Origin: Comamonadaceae bacterium
GTDB lineage: Bacteria > Pseudomonadota > Gammaproteobacteria > Burkholderiales > Burkholderiaceae_C
DNA: 8,914 bases
Assembly: GCA_947461325.1 (NCBI GenBank)
Contig: CANHLD010000067.1
Location: forward strand, 1-8,914
Direction of reading: 5' to 3'
In this document: piece after piece, positions 1 through 5,350 of the stretch
Numbering within the stretch: the stretch's first letter is position 1
Layout: every line of letters begins with the position of its first letter
Position numbers and translations under genes: made by a program
Notes under the pieces: model-generated
Seen by the model: only the letters and a program-made list of their open reading frames with translations
Database searches by the model: none
What the model was told of the DNA's origin: nothing

Positions 1-642
1 ATCGGTTTGAACTACGCTGACCATGCGGCCGAATCCAATTTGCCGGTGCCCAAAGAGCCCGTGGTGTTCATGAAAGCCACCAGTTGTATTCAAGGTCCGA
101 ACGACGACGTTATGTTGCCCAAAAATTCTGTGAAATCAGACTGGGAAGTCGAACTCGGCGTGGTCATCGGCACACGTGCCAGCTATGTGTCGCAAGCACG
201 CGCACTCGACTATGTGGCAGGTTATTGCACGATCAACGATGTGTCTGAGCGCGAGTACCAACTCGAGCGCGGCATGACCTGGGACAAGGGCAAGGGCTGC
301 GATACTTTCGGTCCTATCGGACCTTGGCTGGTCACACGCGACGAAGTGCCTAAGCCCCAGCGTTTGAGCATGTGGCTGGACGTCAACGGCGTGCGCATGC
401 AAACCGGCAACACCAAAACCATGGTGTTCAATGTCGCCAAACTGGTGAGCTATGTCAGTGAATTCATGACCTTGATGCCGGGTGACGTGATCACCACCGG
501 TACGCCTCCCGGTGTCGGCATGGGCATGAAGAAAAACGGCAAGCCCAAGCCCGTGTTTTTGAAAGCCGGTGACACCATGTCATTGGGTATCGAAGGCTTG
601 GGCGAGCAACACCAAAAAGTAGTGGCTTATAAAAAGCATTGA
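1..642 (+). CDS. FAH-family hydrolase/lyase, 5' end outside window
   Basis: This is the C-terminal catalytic part of a fumarylacetoacetate hydrolase (FAH)-superfamily enzyme. These are cytoplasmic metal-dependent enzymes that cleave or hydrate 2-oxo or diketo acids. The frame is open from base 1 (IGLNYADHAAES) and the visible part is 213 residues. Members are usually about 280 residues, so roughly 70 N-terminal residues are missing to the left and the TTG at base 7 is not the start. Numbering from base 1, the metal-binding glutamates lie in DWEVELGVVIG (E49, E51) and the third acidic ligand in NDVS (D80). K98 precedes the DTFGPIGPWL block, and the PGDVITTGTPPGVG segment closes the active site near the C-terminus. 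The gene ends in TGA just before a strong terminator. The substrate cannot be fixed: homologues are annotated as 2,4-diketo-3-deoxy-L-fuconate hydrolase, ureidoglycolate lyase (often wrongly) or 2-keto-4-pentenoate hydratase-like. Family is confident, substrate unknown. Confidence 0.93.
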   Translation: MGLNYADHAAESNLPVPKEPVVFMKATSCIQGPNDDVMLPKNSVKSDWEVELGVVIGTRASYVSQARALDYVAGYCTINDVSEREYQLERGMTWDKGKGCDTFGPIGPWLVTRDEVPKPQRLSMWLDVNGVRMQTGNTKTMVFNVAKLVSYVSEFMTLMPGDVITTGTPPGVGMGMKKNGKPKPVFLKAGDTMSLGIEGLGEQHQKVVAYKKH

Positions 643-656
643 TCGCTTTGCGCATG

Positions 657-685
657 AAAAAAGCGGCCTGCGGGCCGCTTTTTTT
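657..685. terminator. Bidirectional Rho-independent terminator
   Basis: This is a near-ideal intrinsic terminator between two convergent genes. The core stem GCGGCC (663-668) pairs with GGCCGC (673-678) around a TGCG loop. Flanking A and T runs extend the perfect stem to 12 bp (657-668 with 673-684). The + strand has seven T (679-685) after the hairpin, and the - strand reads six T (complement of 657-662). It can therefore stop both the FAH-family transcript from the left and the SDR-folB-ttcA transcript from the right. It starts 14 nt after the FAH stop and ends 13 nt before the complement of the ttcA stop. Confidence 0.9.
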
Positions 686-698
686 CGTCTTGTGATTT

Positions 699-1577
699 TT
701 AAACTGTGATGGTTTGAATGCCAGGCAGCGTAGGCATGCTGAATGTCTCGGGGTCAAACGCCATGTCGCCGTCTTCCTGCGGCAGGCCGGTGGCTTTCAT
801 GCCTTTGAAGTCAAACAGTTTGGCGTCCAGCAAATGCGAGGGCACGGTGTGCTGCAAAGCGTTGAACATATTGTCTAAACGCCCCGGGTATTTCTTTTCC
901 CATTCGCGCAGCATGTCGCCGACCTGCTGGCGCTGCAAACCGTCCTGGCTGCCGCACAGCGTGCACGGAATGATGGGGAATTCGCGGTGCGCAGCCCAGC
1001 GCACCAGATCGCGCTCAGCTACCAAAGCCAGCGGGCGTATGACGATGTGCCGACCGGTGTCGCTCATCAACTTAGGCGGCATGCTTTTGAGACGGCCGCC
1101 GAAGAACATATTTAAAAAAAGCGTTTGCAAAATATCGTCACGGTGATGACCCAGCGCGATTTTGGTGGCGCCAATTTCATCGGCCACGCGGTACAAAATG
1201 CCGCGGCGCAAACGACTGCACAAGCTGCACATGGTTTTACCCGGCGCGATCTTTTCCTTGACGATGGAATACGTGTCTTGGTTTTCGATGCGAAACGGCA
1301 CACCGATTTTTTTGAGGTATTCGGGCAGCACATGCTCTGGAAAACCGGGTTGCTTTTGGTCCAGATTGACCGCGATGATCTCGAAATCAATCGGCGCGCG
1401 CATTTGCATTTTCAGCAAAATATCGAGCATGCTGTAGCTGTCCTTACCGCCGGACACACACACCATGACCTTGTCGCCTTCTTCGATCATGTTGAATTGC
1501 ACAATCGCTTCACCCACCTGACGGCACAGCCGTTTTTCCAGTTTCTGGGTTTCGCGTTCTATGGTTGTTGTCACCAT
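699..1577 (-). CDS. ttcA: tRNA 2-thiocytidine(32) synthetase TtcA
   Basis: TtcA thiolates cytidine 32 in the anticodon loop of certain tRNAs. It is a cytoplasmic ATP-dependent enzyme carrying an oxygen-sensitive [4Fe-4S] cluster. The 292-residue protein has the PP-loop ATP-binding motif SGGKDS at residues 42-47. It also has the first CxxC, CSLCSRLRRG, at 117-126 and a second CTLCGSQ at 205-211; TtcA enzymes draw their cluster cysteines from these two segments. GHHRDD (143-148) and the MPPKL segment (166-170) are also typical of TtcA rather than TilS or ThiI. The start is supported by a strong GGAGG seven bases upstream, inside the end of folB. The ATG overlaps the folB stop by 7 nt, which implies translational coupling. 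The stop is TAA and a terminator follows directly. The gene appears complete and intact. Confidence 0.96.
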   Translation of the reverse strand: MVTTTIERETQKLEKRLCRQVGEAIVQFNMIEEGDKVMVCVSGGKDSYSMLDILLKMQMRAPIDFEIIAVNLDQKQPGFPEHVLPEYLKKIGVPFRIENQDTYSIVKEKIAPGKTMCSLCSRLRRGILYRVADEIGATKIALGHHRDDILQTLFLNMFFGGRLKSMPPKLMSDTGRHIVIRPLALVAERDLVRWAAHREFPIIPCTLCGSQDGLQRQQVGDMLREWEKKYPGRLDNMFNALQHTVPSHLLDAKLFDFKGMKATGLPQEDGDMAFDPETFSMPTLPGIQTITV

Positions 1578-1945
1578 TGGCCTGCCTCCATGCGGATTGC
1601 CACTTCACAATCATCAAAAATTTCTAACTTCGCTATTTTCACCCGCACGCCGATCACGCCCGGCAACAACATCAAGCGGTGCGACAACTTGCCGATCAGG
1701 GTCTCGAGCAAATTCACATGCTCGGCCGTGCATTCGTTGATGATGATTTGCCTGAACTTGCGGTAGTCCAGCACATTGCTGATGTCGTCGTCGCTTGGCA
1801 ACAGGTCTTGCGGACCGAGATTGAGTTCGGCATCGACTTGAATGGGTTGCGGTGCGTTAATCTCGTGCGGCAATATGCCTAAGTTGGCTTTGAAGCGCAA
1901 ACCCGAGAGCGACAGTGTGCGGTGGCCGTGTTGCGGTGTGTTCAT
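1571..1945 (-). CDS. folB: Dihydroneopterin aldolase FolB
   Basis: FolB converts 7,8-dihydroneopterin to 6-hydroxymethyl-7,8-dihydropterin plus glycolaldehyde in folate synthesis; many members also epimerise to dihydromonapterin. The 124-residue length fits the family (about 115-125). Visible landmarks are GILPHE (23-28) with the conserved glutamate E28, and LDYRKF (59-64) with the active-site-region tyrosine Y61. The pterin-anchoring glutamate E81 lies in VNLLETL (77-83), and the probable catalytic lysine K106 in KIAKLEIF. In many FolB proteins this lysine is followed by proline; here it is leucine, a mild deviation. The ATG lies 1 nt after the SDR stop (TGA-C-ATG) and has no good Shine-Dalgarno of its own, so it is probably translated by coupling. 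The 3' end overlaps ttcA by 7 nt. FolB is favoured over FolX by the motifs and the folate-type context, but the two are hard to separate by eye. Confidence 0.9.
   Translation of the reverse strand: MNTPQHGHRTLSLSGLRFKANLGILPHEINAPQPIQVDAELNLGPQDLLPSDDDISNVLDYRKFRQIIINECTAEHVNLLETLIGKLSHRLMLLPGVIGVRVKIAKLEIFDDCEVAIRMEAGQW
1585..1589 (-). promoter_or_regulatory. Shine-Dalgarno site of ttcA
   Basis: The complement reads GGAGG, then seven bases (CAGGCCA), then the ttcA ATG. It lies inside the last codons of folB. It is the clearest ribosome binding site in the window and decides the ttcA start, and it allows ttcA to be translated by re-initiation or independently of folB. Confidence 0.8.
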
Positions 1946-1946
1946 G

Positions 1947-2723
1947 TCACATCAGCGAAAAATCGCGCTCGAAAGGTGTCAGGTGTTGACCGCCATCTAC
2001 CAAAAGGGTGGTGCCGGTGATGGACTGGTTGTTCAACACAAAAAGCACGGTGGCCACCACGTCTTCAACCGTTGAAGAACGGCCCAGCGGTGAGAGTTTG
2101 TGCAGGTCTTGAAATTTTTCATTGCTCAGCATGTGGCTGGTCAATGTCAGGCCAGGTGCCACACCGACCACGCGCAGTTGCGGCGCCAGCGCTTTGGCCA
2201 GCAGCGTGTTGGCGGTTTCCAGCGAGGCTTTGCTGAGGGTGTAGCTGAAAAAATCAGGGTTGAGGTTCCACAATTTTTGGTCCAGCAGATTGACCACCAC
2301 GCCGCTGGCTTCGCGCTCACCCACGTGCGAATGGAGTTGTTGCGCCAGCATGATGGCAGCTGCGGTATTGGTCACCATGTGCTTTTGCAGCATGTCGTAG
2401 CTGAAACTCTCGGCGCTGTCGTGTTCAAACAAGGCAGCGCTGTTGACCACCGCATCCACATGGCCCATGCGCTCAACCACAGTGTGCAGCAAAGCGCGGG
2501 TTTGTGTTTCGTCGGACAAGTCGGCAGCAAAGCATTGCGCGCCGGGGCACAAAGCGGCGCATTCAGCGGCGGTCTGCTCTGCATCGGCAACCGACTCTCG
2601 GTAATGCACGGCCAACCGCCAGCCTGCTGCGGCCAGGCCCAGCGCGATAGCGCGGCCCAAGCGTTTGCCCGCGCCGGTGACCAGCACCGTCGGCACAGAC
2701 TCAGGATGAACAGCAGAAGACAT
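1947..2723 (-). CDS. SDR oxidoreductase, pteridine reductase-like
   Basis: This is an NAD(P)H-dependent short-chain dehydrogenase with a Rossmann fold, 258 residues from the ATG at 2723. The cofactor motif TGAGKRLG (16-23) has the TGxxxRxG form typical of pteridine reductases (PTR1, FolM) rather than the common TGxxxGxG. NSA (94-96) stands in for the usual NAG. The catalytic residues are D148 (in NLLD), Y161 and K165 (in YTLSK), spaced 13 and 4 residues apart, as in PTR1 (D181, Y194, K198). The C-terminus has the typical ITGTTLLVDGG. Position directly upstream of folB supports a pterin substrate, such as dihydromonapterin, dihydrobiopterin or dihydrofolate; this is inference. An in-frame TTG at 2741 would add six residues and overlap the divergent midA start. 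I prefer the ATG because the extension adds no conserved residue, although neither start has a clear ribosome binding site. The SDR family is certain; the substrate is not. Confidence 0.9.
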   Translation of the reverse strand: MSSAVHPESVPTVLVTGAGKRLGRAIALGLAAAGWRLAVHYRESVADAEQTAAECAALCPGAQCFAADLSDETQTRALLHTVVERMGHVDAVVNSAALFEHDSAESFSYDMLQKHMVTNTAAAIMLAQQLHSHVGEREASGVVVNLLDQKLWNLNPDFFSYTLSKASLETANTLLAKALAPQLRVVGVAPGLTLTSHMLSNEKFQDLHKLSPLGRSSTVEDVVATVLFVLNNQSITGTTLLVDGGQHLTPFERDFSLM

Positions 2724-2731
2724 GTTGGACA

Positions 2732-3841
2732 ATGGGCGCAATGAATGAACAGCCAGTGAGTTTAGCGACAGACCTGCACCGCCTGCTACAGGCGCGATTA
2801 AAGGCGGAATCAGGTTGGCTGCCGTTTGACAGGTTCATGGCGTTGGCGCTGTATGCGCCGGGTGCCGGTTATTACAGTGCCCGCAGTCAACCCCTGGGTC
2901 GCATGCCGTCAGGCGGCAGCGATTTTGTGACCGCGCCATTGGTGTCGCCGTTTTTCGGCCTGGCTTTGGCGCGGAGTGTGGATGAAGCCTTGCAGCATTG
3001 CAATCTAAAAACAGTGATGGAGTTCGGCGCGGGCGATGGCAGTTTGGCTTTGCAATTGTTAGACAGCTTGGGCGACAGCGTCACTCACTACGACATCGTC
3101 GAGGTGTCTGCGCATTTGCGAGAGCAACAAGCTGACAAACTCAAAGCCCATGCGCACAAAGTGCAATGGCTGGATGTATTGCCCGATCAAATCAATGCTG
3201 TGGTCGTTGGTAATGAGGTGTTAGATGCGATGCCTGTCAAATTGCTGCACAGAATCAATAGCGTTTGGCATGAACGCGGCGTGAACTGGGACGCTAGCCA
3301 ACAACGCTATGTCTGGCTAGACAAACCCACCGACCTCAGGCCGCCATGTGAAATAGAAGGTCCGCATGACTATCTGTGTGAAATCCATCCGCAAGCGCAA
3401 GCCTTCATGCACAGCTTGGGCGAGCGTTTTCAAAGCGGCGTCGCTTTTTTCATGGACTATGGTTTTCCTGAACACGAGTACTACCATTTGCAAAGACACA
3501 TGGGCACGTTGATGTGCCACAAAGACCACCAAAGCGATGCTGATCCTTTGAGCGACATCGGCCGCAAAGACATCACCGCGCATGTGAATTTCACCGCCAT
3601 GGCCTTGGCCGCGCAGAATGCGGGGTTGCATTGTCTGGGCTATACCAGCCAAGCGCATTTCCTGATCAACAGCGGTTTATTGGGTTTGCTGGAGAATGCA
3701 TCGGTGGAGGATCGTCAGCAGGCGCAGATGTTGATCCAAGACCATGAAATGGGTGAACTGTTCAAAGTGATGGCGCTGGGGGCGGATAAGCCTTGGGAGC
3801 CTGTGGGTTTTGTGCAAGGCGACAGATCGCACCGTTTATAG
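2732..3841 (+). CDS. SAM-dependent methyltransferase, MidA/NDUFAF7 family
   Basis: This is a class I methyltransferase of the MidA/NDUFAF7 group (Pfam DUF185/Methyltransf_28), 369 residues, close to the usual length. The eukaryotic members methylate an arginine of a complex I subunit and are needed for complex I assembly; the bacterial target is not established. Landmarks are YAPGAGYYS (41-49), the family SDFVTAPLVSPFFG stretch (63-76) and the SAM-binding motif EFGAGDGSLA (97-106). GNEVLDAMPV (160-169), FFMDYGFPEHEYYH (239-252) and DITAHVNF (279-286 region) follow. The start is ambiguous: ATG at 2732 or ATG at 2741 (three residues shorter). Neither has a convincing ribosome binding site, though GGA at 2727-2729 suits 2741 slightly better. 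It diverges from the SDR with 8 or 17 nt between start codons, so its promoter must lie inside the SDR reading frame. A DUF2905 gene follows after 8 nt. Confidence 0.93.
   Translation: MGAMNEQPVSLATDLHRLLQARLKAESGWLPFDRFMALALYAPGAGYYSARSQPLGRMPSGGSDFVTAPLVSPFFGLALARSVDEALQHCNLKTVMEFGAGDGSLALQLLDSLGDSVTHYDIVEVSAHLREQQADKLKAHAHKVQWLDVLPDQINAVVVGNEVLDAMPVKLLHRINSVWHERGVNWDASQQRYVWLDKPTDLRPPCEIEGPHDYLCEIHPQAQAFMHSLGERFQSGVAFFMDYGFPEHEYYHLQRHMGTLMCHKDHQSDADPLSDIGRKDITAHVNFTAMALAAQNAGLHCLGYTSQAHFLINSGLLGLLENASVEDRQQAQMLIQDHEMGELFKVMALGADKPWEPVGFVQGDRSHRL
2780..2794. repeat. Short perfect inverted repeat in early midA
   Basis: CGCCTG (2780-2785) and CAGGCG (2789-2794) flank a CTA loop. The repeat falls in the first codons of the methyltransferase and upstream of the divergent SDR start, so either transcript could carry the small GC-rich hairpin. 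No T run follows, so it is not an intrinsic terminator. It may be no more than codon usage in a GC-rich reading frame. Confidence 0.4.
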
Positions 3842-3849
3842 GTTGACAC

Positions 3850-4044
3850 ATGATTCGCTGGGTAGTGGTGGTGTTCTTGGTGCTTTTGCTGATCCAAGGT
3901 GTGTCGCCTTGGTTGAACAAACTCGGTTTTGGTCGTTTGCCCGGGGATTTTCGTTTCAAGATTTTCGGCAAAGAGTTTTTCATTCCCATCACCACCACAC
4001 TCATCTTGAGCATGGTGTGCGCCTTGATCGCGCGGGTATTCTGA
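3850..4044 (+). CDS. DUF2905 family small membrane protein
   Basis: This is a 64-residue protein matching the uncharacterised DUF2905 family, whose members are about 60-70 residues. It has two hydrophobic segments (about residues 3-19 and 44-62). They flank a short positively charged loop carrying the family hallmark GRLPGDFRF (28-36) and then FGKEFFIPI (39-47). It is likely an inner-membrane hairpin. No enzymatic motif is visible and no function is known to me. Its ATG lies 8 nt after the midA stop, so the two are very likely cotranscribed. The Shine-Dalgarno is weak (TAGG at 3839-3842). Confidence 0.88.
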   Translation: MIRWVVVVFLVLLLIQGVSPWLNKLGFGRLPGDFRFKIFGKEFFIPITTTLILSMVCALIARVF

Positions 4045-4090
4045 CAGGGTTAATATGTTTATCCATTTTGTATCACGGTCTTGCTGACTC
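4045..4090 (+). promoter_or_regulatory. Short AT-rich leader before the efflux operon; promoter uncertain
   Basis: This 46-bp gap is clearly richer in A and T than the flanking genes. It holds a -10-like TAATAT (4051-4056) and a second possible TATCAC (4071-4076). I cannot find a -35 box at 16-18 bp spacing; the nearest TTGATC (4024-4029) is 21 bp from TAATAT. No stem-loop terminator, obvious operator palindrome or good Shine-Dalgarno is visible. It could be a weak or activator-dependent promoter for mdtABC, or simply a spacer in a longer operon. Confidence 0.25.
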
Positions 4091-5350
4091 ATGTCTTTCA
4101 TTCAATCTTTGCGTTTCAAACACCTTGCATCCATGGCCGCTTTGGTGCTTGTGGTGGGCGTCGGTATGTGGCGCTTTGCAGATATGCAATCGCTTTGGCA
4201 ACAGTATGTGCTTGGCGCTAGCAACGCCACTGACAAAGCCGCAGACAACACCAAGGGCAAATCCGGCGATAAGTCCAAATACAGCGGAGGTCGGCCCGGC
4301 AACAAAGACATGGGAGACGGCGGCGGCAAGCCCACGCCGGTGAGTACCGCGCAAGTCAAACGCATGGACATGCAAATCACGGTGCAGGCGCTGGGCACCA
4401 TGACCGCCATGAACACGGCGGTGGTGCGTTCACAGGTGGACGGCGTTTTAAAGTCTTTGCGTTTCACCGAAGGACAGCAGGTACAAGCCGGGCAATTGCT
4501 GGCCGAGATTGATGGGCGTGCTTTCGAGTCGCAACTCAACCAGGCGCTGGGTCAGTTGGCACGTGACAACGCGCAACTGTTGAACGCGCAACTCGATTTA
4601 CAGCGTTACCAAGACTTGCTGAAAAAAGACGCCATCGCAAGACAGCAAGTGGAAACACAATCTGCGCTGGTGTCGCAATTGCAAGGCACGGTGCAAGCCG
4701 ATCAAGCGCAAGTGGACGCGGCACGTCTGCAGTTGTCCTACACGCGTGTGACTGCGCCCATCAGCGGACGCCTTGGTTTGAAGCAGGCCGAGTTGGGCAG
4801 TCTGGTGCGCGCTGGCGACGTCAACGGATTGGTCACGATCACTCAGACCCAACCGATGGCAGTGGTGTTCGCGGTGCCGGAAATGCATGTGCCTCTGATC
4901 ATGCGCAAACTCAAGTCCGGTCAAACATTGGCGGTGCAAGCCTGGGACAGAGAGCACAAACAAAAGCTGGCCGCAGGACGTGTCAGCACCACCGACAACG
5001 CCATCGATCTGGCCACTGGCACCTTGAAACTCAAGGCCGCTTTGGACAACCGCGACGGTCAGTTGTTCCCCAACCAGTTTGCACAAATCGAGTTGCAACT
5101 AGACACTTTAAAAAACACGTTGGTCGTGCCCACGGCCTCGGTGCAACGGGGTGCACAAGGCAATTTTGTGTTGGTGGTGCAAGAGGATGGCACCGTCAAA
5201 TCGGTGGCGGTGCAATTGTTAGCTGTGCAAGACGACAGGCAAGCGATTCAATCTGATGAGATGAAAGAAGGCGATAGCGTGGTCACCGACGGCGCTGACC
5301 GTTTGCGCTCAGGCAGCAAGGTCGAGGTGGTGAAAGCCGCCAAGCCATGA
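4091..5350 (+). CDS. mdtA: RND efflux periplasmic adaptor subunit, MdtA-like
   Basis: This is the membrane fusion protein of a tripartite RND pump, linking the inner-membrane permease to an outer-membrane channel. It has 419 residues. An N-terminal hydrophobic segment (about 12-27) has no lipobox cysteine and no clear signal-peptidase site, so it is probably an uncleaved anchor. A flexible K/G/D-rich linker follows (about 44-82). Next come the lipoyl half-motif around SQVDGVLKSLRF and VQAGQLLAEID (114-141), an alpha-helical hairpin rich in Q, L and A (about 143-215), and the second lipoyl half at YTRVTAPISGRLG (217-229). Beta-barrel and membrane-proximal domains (about 250-415) complete it, including TGTLKLKA and FPNQFAQIEL. 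An in-frame TGA at 4085 rules out a start further upstream. The ribosome binding site is poor. The TGA overlaps the next gene's ATG as ATGA. The mdtA symbol rests on gene order and the MdtB/MdtC partners. Confidence 0.93.
   Translation: MSFIQSLRFKHLASMAALVLVVGVGMWRFADMQSLWQQYVLGASNATDKAADNTKGKSGDKSKYSGGRPGNKDMGDGGGKPTPVSTAQVKRMDMQITVQALGTMTAMNTAVVRSQVDGVLKSLRFTEGQQVQAGQLLAEIDGRAFESQLNQALGQLARDNAQLLNAQLDLQRYQDLLKKDAIARQQVETQSALVSQLQGTVQADQAQVDAARLQLSYTRVTAPISGRLGLKQAELGSLVRAGDVNGLVTITQTQPMAVVFAVPEMHVPLIMRKLKSGQTLAVQAWDREHKQKLAAGRVSTTDNAIDLATGTLKLKAALDNRDGQLFPNQFAQIELQLDTLKNTLVVPTASVQRGAQGNFVLVVQEDGTVKSVAVQLLAVQDDRQAIQSDEMKEGDSVVTDGADRLRSGSKVEVVKAAKP

Noticed and set aside
1..642. Naming the first gene ureidoglycolate lyase
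   Set aside because: The FAH fold and metal ligands are shared by many enzymes with different substrates. No purine-catabolism neighbour is visible to support that name.
1125..1766. 213-codon open frame on the + strand
   Set aside because: It is antisense to ttcA and folB, spans their junction and shows no family resemblance.
2100..2744. 214-codon open frame on the + strand
   Set aside because: It is antisense to the SDR gene and rich in H, Q and R, as expected from reading a conserved gene backwards.
3843..3848. Perfect TTGACA that could be a -35 box before DUF2905
   Set aside because: No acceptable -10 lies 16-18 bp downstream; the region there is GTGGTG inside the DUF2905 gene. The site also sits in an 8-nt gap that reads naturally as an operon junction.
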